Assembly (NCBI GenBank): GCA_025456345.1
Contig: JALOKU010000027.1
Span: 1-64,000 of the forward strand
DNA: 64,000 bases
Direction: 5' to 3'
Source of the DNA: Vicinamibacterales bacterium
Lineage (GTDB): Bacteria; Acidobacteriota; Vicinamibacteria; Vicinamibacterales; JAKQTR01
The notes under the pieces were generated by a model. That model saw nothing but the letters and a program-made list of their open reading frames with translations. It did not search any database and was not told the DNA's origin. This document shows, one piece after another, positions 43,740 through 50,679 of the stretch. A program made the translations under genes and the position numbers. Position 1 is the first letter of the stretch. The number at the start of each line of letters is the position of its first letter.

Positions 43740-45082
43740 GCGACGGCTCCTGGTGCCGGGCCGGGCGAGGCCACCACGCCGCCGCGATAGGTGCCCGGAC
43801 GATGAAAGTCCGACCGGCATGGCGCGCCCGGGTCGGCTTCCTTGGACCGCACGCAGGCCAGCAGCAGGTCCATCTCCTCCCGCAGTTCCCACGTGCGTCG
43901 GCCGAGCGCGTAGAAGAGCGGGCGGTCGCGCAACTCCGACACGCGCGCGCACACGTCCCGCAGGCGCGCGGCCTGCTCCTTGACGGCGAAGGCGCTGCCC
44001 CACGTCGCCGGCTCCGAAGCCAGCAGGCCTTGCGCCGACGCGATGAGAGACTCGGCCAGAGGACCTTCTTCATACGGGAGGTAGTAGCAGTCTCCAAGCA
44101 GCAGGAGGTCGTCGAGCGAGATGGGAGGGCCCACGGTCTCGAAACGCGGCAGCCACGCGCCCATCGCCTCGAGGTACGCCCGCCGCGCGTCCCAGGGGCC
44201 GTCGCCCCGGACGAACTCGCCGAGTGTGCGCAGCGGCACGTAATTCAGCGGCAGTTCGTTGTTGGGATTGGCCAGGATCCCGGCCACCTCCTGGCGCAAG
44301 GCGCCGGGCCGGCCGGCGTACGGGCCGCAGTAGAAGCGCCGGCCGTCGTAGTCGTTCGCGTGAAGGTTGTCCCAGATGAGCGGCTTGCGCCGGAGGATCT
44401 GCCGCAGTTCACGGACGTGCGCGACGGTGATGTCGCGCGACACGATCTCCGGCCCGGTCCAGCACACGTCGAAGCCGGCATCCAGTTCGCGCCCCACGGT
44501 GTCCAGATAACCCGCGCCGCCGAGCTGCCGGTCCGCCATCCTCCCGCAGTACGGCGTCGGACAGAAGAGGAAGCGCGCGCCGGGCCGCCGCTCCCGGACC
44601 CACCGGAACACGCCGTTCGTCACGTCGCACTGCGCGGAGGCGAATGACGTCCAGCGCGCCGCATCCTCGGCGTGCATGCGATCAGGGATGTCGTCGAAGA
44701 GCAGCGCGAAGTGCTCGCACCCCAGGGCCAGCATCTGCTCGAGGCGTGCGTGAAGGCGGCCCCGATCCGGCTCGCTGCCGAACCGGATGTCGAGACCCGG
44801 ACTGAGCGCATAGATGAACCGCAGGCCGCGCGCGGCGCAGTCTCGAACCGTCGCCGCGAGCGCGTCGGCCTCCTCAGGCGAGTAGGTCTCCCGCCACAGC
44901 GTGCGGTGCTTGAGGTCGTCTTTGGGGGCGTAGAGGTAGGTGTTCAGGCCGAAGTCGGCCATCCAGTCGAACAGCTCGAGCCGTTCTGGCGCGGACCAGG
45001 GCCGGCCGTAGAAGCCCTCGATGGCCCCGGCCAGGAAGGCGCCGTCATGCGCGTCGGCCGCGACGGCTGGTCCGTCAGTCAT
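43736..45082 (-). CDS. GH84 O-GlcNAcase / beta-N-acetylhexosaminidase
   Basis: The protein has 448 residues and no signal peptide, so it is likely cytosolic. GH84 hallmarks begin at once: FLAGAIEGFYGRPWSAPERL, GLNTYLYAPKDDLKHRTLWRE and YALSPGLDIRF. The catalytic Asp pair lies in LLFDDIPDRM (Asp130, Asp131), and LIWDNLHANDYDGRRFYCGPY supplies the binding Asn and Asp. These are the residues used for substrate-assisted hydrolysis of terminal beta-O-GlcNAc. Bacterial relatives are often secreted hyaluronidase-like enzymes; a leaderless form suggests imported HexNAc-saccharides or intracellular targets. Overlapping the acetyltransferase gene, it recreates the two-domain layout of animal O-GlcNAcase as separate genes. 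Confidence 0.95.
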   Translation of the reverse strand: MTDGPAVAADAHDGAFLAGAIEGFYGRPWSAPERLELFDWMADFGLNTYLYAPKDDLKHRTLWRETYSPEEADALAATVRDCAARGLRFIYALSPGLDIRFGSEPDRGRLHARLEQMLALGCEHFALLFDDIPDRMHAEDAARWTSFASAQCDVTNGVFRWVRERRPGARFLFCPTPYCGRMADRQLGGAGYLDTVGRELDAGFDVCWTGPEIVSRDITVAHVRELRQILRRKPLIWDNLHANDYDGRRFYCGPYAGRPGALRQEVAGILANPNNELPLNYVPLRTLGEFVRGDGPWDARRAYLEAMGAWLPRFETVGPPISLDDLLLLGDCYYLPYEEGPLAESLIASAQGLLASEPATWGSAFAVKEQAARLRDVCARVSELRDRPLFYALGRRTWELREEMDLLLACVRSKEADPGAPCRSDFHRPGTYRGGVVASPGPAPGAVA

Positions 45083-45089
45083 GCGCGCA

Positions 45090-46661
45090 TCACTCGCCGA
45101 TCAGGAACTTGTGGTGCCGCCCCATCCAGTACGGCAGCAGGAACGCGCCGCCGTCCGACTCGGAGCGGCCTCCGCGGCCGCCGTCGACCACGAAGGGGTT
45201 GGCGTTCCAGCGCATGACCGGCCGCTCGTCCGGCGGGAGGAGCGTGCGCGCCTCGCGCCTGCCGTGCCGATCGGCGTCGGTGGCCCATTCGATGCCGGTG
45301 CGGTGTGAATTCCTGACGTCCCAGTCGATCAGATCGAGGGGCATCCGGTAGAGCGTCCACACCGCCCCCGGCAGGTCGACGGCGGCGTCGGGACGGCCGG
45401 TCAGGTAGATGAACGTCCAGAGCGGGGACAGTTCGCGCTGCATGTTCTGCCACCAGTCGTCCAGCGCGCGGCGGTACGCCGCGAGCATCGCCGGGTCCCG
45501 CTCGTAGCGGAACACGGCGTAGAAGGGCAGCATGGCCAGCTCCTCGTCGGAGTAGTTCATCTCCACGCGGACGTCGTGCAGGCGCAGGATGAGTGTGGCG
45601 TAGCCCAGGTCGTGCGCGACCTTTCTATATTCCGTCTCGTATCGTCCGTCGCCGGTGATGTGCGCTGCCGTCTTGAGGAAGCTGAGCAACTCGAGCGCGT
45701 TGAGCGCCGAGTCTTCGGGATCCTCTGCGAAGTACTTCGGCGACCACTTGCCCCACGTGGTCGGCTGGCCGTCGACGTCCACGAGGTGGTAGCCGCTCGA
45801 GACGATGTGGTCCATGATGCGGCGGGTCGTGGCGGCGATGCGCGTCTTGAGATCGGCATCGGGAAGCAGGTCGTAGGCGATGCCGAACGCGAACATGTGG
45901 CCGACGATCTCGTCGGAGCTCGTGTCGCCTTTCCAGTAGATCTGCCCGTCGGCGGTCCAATGCCACTCGCCGCTTGCCGGCATGCGGTCGCCCTTGCGGA
46001 TGTACGAGCGGGCGGGGAAGCCGCGGCGCCCGGTGACTTCCTCGAGGAAGAGCAGCGCCTCGACCGCTTTGCGGGCGTTCGCGAGGGAGTCGGGGGAGGA
46101 CGTGACGGCGTAGCGGAAGCACTCCGCCGCGGCGTAGATCGACGTCCACAGGCCGTTGTTGTCGTTGTCGACGTGGCGGCTGGTGGACAGGTCGCCGGGG
46201 ACTTCCAGGAGCGAGTCGCCGAGCATGCCGTAGCGGTCGTGACGCAGCCGCACGTTCTGCTCCATCACCTCCGCCTTCTGCAGGAGCGTCATGGGACGCA
46301 GTTCGATGTGCGACACGCCTGTGCGCGTGCGCACCCAGACGCCGCCCGTCGCGTCGGCGACGATTCGCTGGACGTCGTCATCCGGCAGGTACCGCTTGCC
46401 GGCGAAGTACTGGAGGCGGTCGCGCGGGGGCGCCTTCTCGTCCACCCGCGTCAGCCCCCGGGGACTGCCGGACCAGACCGCGCCGTCGGCCGCGCGGACG
46501 CCGGGCGGCCTGTCTGCCGCCTCGCGGAGGGCTGCCGGGACGGCCGGGTCGCCGGCCTGATAGAAGGTGCGCACCTTCTGCGGGTACGGGGCGAGCCTCA
46601 CGGGCTGCGCCGCGAGAGCGGCGCCGGCCAGGACCGCGGCGCACACGACCACGGCGCGCAC
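45090..46661 (-). CDS. Exported (alpha/alpha)-toroid protein of unknown family
   Basis: The protein has 523 residues; the GTG start is one base after the aldo/keto reductase stop. A signal peptide (AVVVCAAVLAGAALAAQ) leads into a short beta segment resembling regulator-propeller blades (DDVQRIVADATGGVWVRTRTGVSHIEL). A long helical domain follows, with HVDNDNNGLWTSIYAAAECFRYA, WHWTADGQIYWKGDTSSDEIVGHMFAFGIAYDLL and GQPTTWGKWSPKYFA. The paired helices suggest an alpha/alpha barrel like GH or lyase enzymes; Asp, Glu and Trp residues cluster in likely active-site loops. I do not know the family. Its operon suggests a glycan-related role. Confidence 0.78.
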   Translation of the reverse strand: MRAVVVCAAVLAGAALAAQPVRLAPYPQKVRTFYQAGDPAVPAALREAADRPPGVRAADGAVWSGSPRGLTRVDEKAPPRDRLQYFAGKRYLPDDDVQRIVADATGGVWVRTRTGVSHIELRPMTLLQKAEVMEQNVRLRHDRYGMLGDSLLEVPGDLSTSRHVDNDNNGLWTSIYAAAECFRYAVTSSPDSLANARKAVEALLFLEEVTGRRGFPARSYIRKGDRMPASGEWHWTADGQIYWKGDTSSDEIVGHMFAFGIAYDLLPDADLKTRIAATTRRIMDHIVSSGYHLVDVDGQPTTWGKWSPKYFAEDPEDSALNALELLSFLKTAAHITGDGRYETEYRKVAHDLGYATLILRLHDVRVEMNYSDEELAMLPFYAVFRYERDPAMLAAYRRALDDWWQNMQRELSPLWTFIYLTGRPDAAVDLPGAVWTLYRMPLDLIDWDVRNSHRTGIEWATDADRHGRREARTLLPPDERPVMRWNANPFVVDGGRGGRSESDGGAFLLPYWMGRHHKFLIGE

Positions 46662-46662
46662 G

Positions 46663-47646
46663 CTATGCCGTCCAGGTCCCGTCGTCGCGGTGGCCCGTGA
46701 AGAAGCGGGCCATCTCGACCGTGCTGCCGGCGTACTGCCGGCGGAGCCGATCCATGTCGGCGGGGGAGAGCGACGACGCGAACGCCTGCGCCGTCGCGAC
46801 GTTCGCTTCGAGGAACTCGAGCTTCGGCATGCCGCACACCGCCGTCGAGATCGGCAGGCTCCAGGCGTAGCGGAGCAGCGACGCCGCGTCGGCTTTGCCT
46901 GCGCCCAGCAGCTTGTCCTGCCCGGTGACTTTCATCAGGATGACGCCCAGGTTCTTCCGGTTCGCGGCCGGCAGCGCCAGTTCCTCGAAGCGAAGCGCGC
47001 GCGAGGGGTTCATCGCCATCTGCACGCAGTCGAGGTCGTGCCGCTCGATCGCCTTCGCCATCACGGCGCCGTCGCTGTGACTGGTCATCCCAATGAAGCG
47101 CGCCACCTTCTGCTCGCGCAGCTGGTAGAGCGCCTTCAGCGCGCCGTCAGCGGCCTCGATCTTCGCCAGGTCCGCCTCGTCTCCAAGTCCGTGAAGGTGC
47201 AGCAGGTCGACGTGGTCGGTCCGGAGGCGCTTGAGGCTGGCCTCGACTTCCCGCAGGGCGGCATCCCGCGTTCGGGCGCTCGGAGGGACCTTCGTCGCGA
47301 CGAACACGTTGCGGCGCCGCGCCGCCAGAAAACGGCCCACGCGCGTTTCGCTCTCGCCGTTGCCGTAGTCAATCGCCGTATCGAGATAGTTGATACCGAG
47401 GCCAACGGCTCTCTCGATGACCGACGTCGCCTGCTCGGCGGGGAACTGCAGGAAGCGGCTGCCGCAGCCCATCGCGAGAATCGACACGCTGACGCCTGTG
47501 CGGCCCAGCGTGCGGTGCGGCATCAGCGTGGCGGCCTCCGCCGGGCCGGACGCCGCGACGAGCGACGGGATGGCCGCGACGGCACCCGCCATGGCCCCGC
47601 TCTTCTCCAGGAACTCGCGCCGGCTGATTCGCTCGTGCATCGACAT
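46663..47646 (-). CDS. Tat-exported aldo/keto reductase
   Basis: The protein has 327 residues. The N-terminus ISRREFLEKSGAMAGAVAAIPSL is a twin-arginine signal. The aldo/keto reductase barrel follows, with the catalytic tetrad in INYLDTAIDYGNGESE (Asp, Tyr), VFVATKV (Lys) and DLLHLHGLGDE (His). Bound NADP should be carried folded through the Tat system, which explains the signal. It presumably oxidises or reduces a sugar or cyclitol in the periplasm. It sits between the isomerase-like gene and the unknown toroid gene, all spaced by a few to ~30 bases. Confidence 0.93.
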   Translation of the reverse strand: MSMHERISRREFLEKSGAMAGAVAAIPSLVAASGPAEAATLMPHRTLGRTGVSVSILAMGCGSRFLQFPAEQATSVIERAVGLGINYLDTAIDYGNGESETRVGRFLAARRRNVFVATKVPPSARTRDAALREVEASLKRLRTDHVDLLHLHGLGDEADLAKIEAADGALKALYQLREQKVARFIGMTSHSDGAVMAKAIERHDLDCVQMAMNPSRALRFEELALPAANRKNLGVILMKVTGQDKLLGAGKADAASLLRYAWSLPISTAVCGMPKLEFLEANVATAQAFASSLSPADMDRLRRQYAGSTVEMARFFTGHRDDGTWTA

Positions 47647-47673
47647 GATTCGCTCCTGTGACGCAGCCTGCGC

Positions 47674-48606
47674 CTACGAGGCCTTGACGCCCGCGGCAGA
47701 CAAGTAATCGGCCATCGTCTTCGCGTAGTGCGGGAACGCGACCTCCGGCTCCTCGATCTCCGGATGCCACTTCTTCTCCCACTCGAAGGAGTACAGGCCC
47801 TTGTAGCCTGCCGCCGCCAGCACCTTGACCTGCTCCTTCACGGGCACCTCGCCCGCGCCGAGCAGGACGTAACGGCGGTCGGCCCCTTCCGGCTTCGAGT
47901 CCTTGAGGTGCGTATGGCGCGTCCACTTCCCGATTCTGGCGAACGTGTCGGCGGGTTTTTCCCCGGCGGCGACGAAGGAATGGTGCGCGTCCCACAGGAG
48001 TGCAAACTGCGGCGACCCGACGCTGGTCAGGATGTTCTCGAGGTCGGCCGAGCGCGTGAAGTCGCCGTGCGATTCGATCAGCACGGTGACGCCCGCCGGC
48101 TTCCCGTAGTCCGCCATCGCCCGGAAGCCCTCGATGACGCGCTTCATCACCTCGTCTTTCGGTTCGCCCTCGGGGAACTTGTCGCCGAACATCCGGACGT
48201 ACTTCACGCCCATCGCCTGCGCGAGGTCAATGAAGCGCCGGCCCTCGTCGAACTGCTGCGCCCGGACCGCCGCGTCCTTCTCGTGCATGCGTGCCGACGC
48301 CCCGAGATCGCTCACGGCGATGCCGAGGGCGGCGAGGTCGCGCTTCGCGTCTGCGAGGCGTGTGCCGGTGAACTCCGGGACCTTCGGCAGGTCCATCTCG
48401 CCGGCGATGCCACGGAGCTCGATCGCCACGAAGCCGCCCTTGTCGGCGTTCGCCAGGATCGTTTTCCAGCTCCAGGCGGGGCAGCCGAGCGTCGAGAAGG
48501 CGATCGGGTAGCGCGCCGGGCGCGACTGGGCACGAAGCAGGGCGGGCGCGGTTGCGAGTCCCGCACCGAGCGTGGCGAGAAAGGAGCGGCGGTTCACGGC
48601 GGTCAT
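47674..48606 (-). CDS. Tat-exported sugar isomerase/epimerase-like TIM barrel
   Basis: The protein has 310 residues. A Tat signal (MTAVNRRSFLATLGAGLATA) precedes an AP-endonuclease-2/xylose-isomerase-like barrel. Metal-site motifs are visible: the Glu in GFVAIELRGI, VTVLIESHGDFT, FALLWDAHHS with the His/Asp, HTHLKDSK, and the terminal GLYSFEWEKKWHP with the last Glu. Enzymes of this fold isomerise or epimerise ketoses or inosoles, or cleave C-C bonds. ATG 48606 follows GGGAGG, which is partly inside the 3' arm of a perfect hairpin. It is the first gene of the long operon. Confidence 0.92.
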   Translation of the reverse strand: MTAVNRRSFLATLGAGLATAPALLRAQSRPARYPIAFSTLGCPAWSWKTILANADKGGFVAIELRGIAGEMDLPKVPEFTGTRLADAKRDLAALGIAVSDLGASARMHEKDAAVRAQQFDEGRRFIDLAQAMGVKYVRMFGDKFPEGEPKDEVMKRVIEGFRAMADYGKPAGVTVLIESHGDFTRSADLENILTSVGSPQFALLWDAHHSFVAAGEKPADTFARIGKWTRHTHLKDSKPEGADRRYVLLGAGEVPVKEQVKVLAAAGYKGLYSFEWEKKWHPEIEEPEVAFPHYAKTMADYLSAAGVKAS

Positions 48607-48612
48607 CGAGCC

Positions 48613-48642
48613 TCCCGGGGCAAAGGGTTCCCCGGGATTATA
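48613..48642 (-). promoter_or_regulatory. -10 box and leader hairpin overlapping the Shine-Dalgarno of the long operon
   Basis: On the minus strand TATAAT (48642-48637) is followed at once by TCCCGGGG, a 9-base loop, and CCCCGGGA (48637-48613), a perfect 8-bp stem. The 3' arm contributes GGGA to the GGGAGG that serves ATG 48606. If transcribed, the stem would hide half of the ribosome binding site. No convincing -35 is visible. Regulation is inference. Confidence 0.5.
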
Positions 48643-48666
48643 CCGCCGCCCCTTCGGGTGGCCGCC

Positions 48667-49365
48667 TCAGACGACGGGCGCGTCGAGGCCGATGCGCACG
48701 AAGGCCCGCGCGCCAGGAATGCGCGCTTCGAGCCCGGCGGCCAGCGACTCGAGCATACCGTCGAGATGCCTGCAGATATTCGCGTGCCTGCCGTCTGTCA
48801 GCCGAGCCAACGCCGCCCGGGAGCGGTCGATCCCGACGAGCGCGATCTTGGCGGAGCCCTCGGCGTCGTCCCGTTCGCCGGGGATGCCGCGGTCGGCTCG
48901 TGCCGCCGCCACCAGCGCCCGGGTCGCCCGCATCGCGAGGAACTGGTGATACCACGCGAGAACGTCCTGCGGGCCCGGCGACCGCCCGAAGGTGCCCGAG
49001 GCCGGGGGCCTCCAGCCCGCCCTTGTCAGCAGGAACCCTGCGCCGACGGCGTACTGGCTCGCAAGCAAGCACAGCCCTTCGTCGGCGGGCACGGGCTGGT
49101 ACTCGCCCTTGGGGTCTCCGGCCATCAACGCGTCAAGACCGGGCGTGGTCTCGCCGGCTGCGGCCGCCACCTCGCGCGTGAAGGCGATGCTATCGTCCGC
49201 GTCGAACGCCGAGTCGCGCCGGCGCCGCGCCTCCCATGCCTGCCGGACCCGATGGGACGTGCATCGGGCCGTGACACGGCAGAACTCGCACCAGTCGTCG
49301 CAGTACTTGTAGACCCCAGGTATGTCCTCCACTCGCCGGGCCGCGGTTCCTGTGTGTACGCTCAC
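48667..49365 (-). CDS. Unknown protein with N-terminal four-cysteine cluster
   Basis: The protein has 232 residues. GTG 49365 is chosen because GAGGAGGG lies six bases before it. Residues ~21-34 carry YKYCDDWCEFCRVTARC, four Cys spaced C-x3-C-x2-C-x5-C, followed by TSHRVRQAWEARRRR. The rest is helical with AWYHQFLAMRATRAL and LVGIDRSRAALARL. The cysteines could bind zinc or an iron-sulfur cluster. No signal peptide is seen. The family is not recognised. It is divergent from the small exported protein at 49721. Confidence 0.7.
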   Translation of the reverse strand: MSVHTGTAARRVEDIPGVYKYCDDWCEFCRVTARCTSHRVRQAWEARRRRDSAFDADDSIAFTREVAAAAGETTPGLDALMAGDPKGEYQPVPADEGLCLLASQYAVGAGFLLTRAGWRPPASGTFGRSPGPQDVLAWYHQFLAMRATRALVAAARADRGIPGERDDAEGSAKIALVGIDRSRAALARLTDGRHANICRHLDGMLESLAAGLEARIPGARAFVRIGLDAPVV

Positions 49366-49720
49366 GTCGCCCTCCTCGGTGTCCGCGCTGCGGCGTCGAT
49401 TCCGGAACCGCAGGCGAGCACCAGTGAGAGCACGCCGCGTGCCACCCCCGAGTTCGGCGATTGGCGGGGAGTTGTCACGAACCGGGATGCAGAATTTGCC
49501 ACCGGTCCCGGGCCCGCGCGTGGCAGTTTCTGCCACCGGTCTCCCGAGGAGCGGACAGCGGGGCAGGGCCGCTGAGCTGGCGGGACGGGGAGTAAACGGA
49601 ATGGCGCCGCCGGGCGTATCTGATGGGTGAAGGCGCCACCGGACCCGCGGCCCGGCGGCAGGACTCCGGCTCCTCCCGCCCCAAGGCGAGCCGGTTAGGC
49701 ACCCATCATCGAGGTCGTTC
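49366..49720. other. Divergent intergenic region with repeats
   Basis: This 355-base non-coding stretch lies between divergent genes. TGCCACCGGTC occurs twice as a direct repeat (49497-49507 and 49531-49541), and GTGGCAG-TTT-CTGCCAC (49520-49536) forms a perfect 7-bp hairpin that overlaps the second copy. These may be sites for a regulator of one or both genes. No clear -35/-10 pair or small gene was found. Confidence 0.5.
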
Positions 49721-50110
49721 ATGAACCGTCGTCGTATCCGCACTCACGTCGTCGCCGCCGCATTCATCCTCGCTGGAGCCTGGTGGGCGCATGCCCAGGT
49801 GCCGGCCCTGAACATCGACTTCCGGTTTGTCGCCGCGGGCAGGGCCCTGAATGCGGGCACCTACTCAGTCGATATCTCGCCGAGCGGCCACGTGGTCCTC
49901 ACGGCGGAGGGCGGGGCTGCCGTGGAATTCCCGGACACCAAGAAGCTCAACGACCGCAAGGTCGACAGGGCGGAGCTGATCTTCGACGTGGTCGGGTCCG
50001 CGAGATTTCTGTCCCAGGTCAAGCTGCCCGGGAAGGGCCACTTCGTCGTGGGCCGGCAGGAAGCCGCTGAGGGGCAGGAGACCGTGAAAGGGCCGAAGAC
50101 GGGCAAGTAG
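49721..50110 (+). CDS. Small exported beta-rich protein
   Basis: The protein has 129 residues with a signal peptide (HVVAAAFILAGAWWAHAQ). The mature part is one small beta domain: IDFRFVAAGRALNAGTYSVDISPSGHVVLT, then KLPGKGHFVVGRQE. The 'F.aG...L.AGtY.v' pattern is one I associate with small secreted proteins common in Acidobacteriota. The C-terminus is polar and Lys-rich. There is no enzymatic motif; a structural or binding role is likely. GAGGT precedes the ATG. Confidence 0.72.
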   Translation: MNRRRIRTHVVAAAFILAGAWWAHAQVPALNIDFRFVAAGRALNAGTYSVDISPSGHVVLTAEGGAAVEFPDTKKLNDRKVDRAELIFDVVGSARFLSQVKLPGKGHFVVGRQEAAEGQETVKGPKTGK

Positions 50111-50166
50111 GGGAGGGAGCCGGGCTCAGCCGCCGGCCCAGACCCTCCAGGCGACGGCCTGCCGTC

Positions 50167-50319
50167 TCAGAGACCGAGCAGGCGGGCGAGCCAGGACTTG
50201 GGTCGCGGGCACTGGCAGCGCTTCTCCGGCGGAACCTCGTGCAGCACCTCCTCGATGTGCCGGCCGCAGCCTGCCCAGGTCGGTTTCCCGCATGTCCGGC
50301 ACACGATTCGATGGCACAT
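50167..50319 (-). CDS. 50-residue Cys-rich protein (CGKPTWAGCG family)
   Basis: This small gene encodes 50 residues. It starts MCHRIVCRTCGKPTWAGCGR, continues HIEEVLHEVPPEKRCQCPRP and ends in a basic hydrophobic tail. The pattern C-x4-C-x2-C-GKPTWAGCG-x-H-x-E, with further Cys downstream, matches a short conserved family found in many bacteria, probably a metal-binding peptide. GGGAG lies ~11 bases before ATG 50319. It starts two bases after the stop of a probable frameshifted gene. Confidence 0.8.
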   Translation of the reverse strand: MCHRIVCRTCGKPTWAGCGRHIEEVLHEVPPEKRCQCPRPKSWLARLLGL

Positions 50320-50320
50320 C

Positions 50321-50625
50321 TCAGTTGCTCCCGGTGCGAGGCGCCACGGCCGCTTCCCCGGCTGGAATCAGCGCGGCCGCCAGGTCGGCGTTGAAGCGGC
50401 ACTGTTCGGTCTTGAAGTCCTCGACCAGCCAAAGCCAGCGGCGCCGCGCGGTTTGGCGCAATGGGCGCTCGCCCTCGCCGCTCCAGTAGTCTACGATCTT
50501 CTTGACGTCGTCTGGCGGCGTGACGGTCTGGAGGCACCGCGGGTTGCCGGGCTTCGTGTCGAGCCGCCAGCGAACCGGTGGACCGGCAGGTCCCTGAACA
50601 CGATCCCCTCATGCGGGCCCCTCAC
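50321..50625 (-). pseudogene. Probable frameshifted small gene
   Basis: Two adjacent frames have strong G/C third-position bias and read as one protein if a single base is restored near 50570. The first, from GTG 50625, gives RGPHEGIVFRDLPVHRF. The second continues RWRLDTKPGNPRCLQTVTPP, DDVKKIVDYWSGEGERP and RRRWLWLVEDFKTEQCRF to the stop at 50321. The second frame has no normal start of its own before residue ~50. Either the gene is broken, or it uses a start I cannot identify. The family is not recognised. It overlaps no other gene and precedes the Cys-rich protein by two bases. Confidence 0.4.
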
Positions 50626-50679
50626 GCGGGCCTTGGCGCCATACGGAATCGGGGCGGTGGCGAGAGGTATGATTCACCC

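Noticed and set aside
43740-44003. N-terminal extension of the HAT-like acetyltransferase
   Set aside because: The extra residues are a shadow of the GH84 3' end; ATG 43739 with ATGA overlap matches the family N-terminus.
49497-49536. Sigma-54-like TGGC...TGC elements
   Set aside because: Spacing between the GG and GC pairs is eight bases rather than the required ten on both strands.
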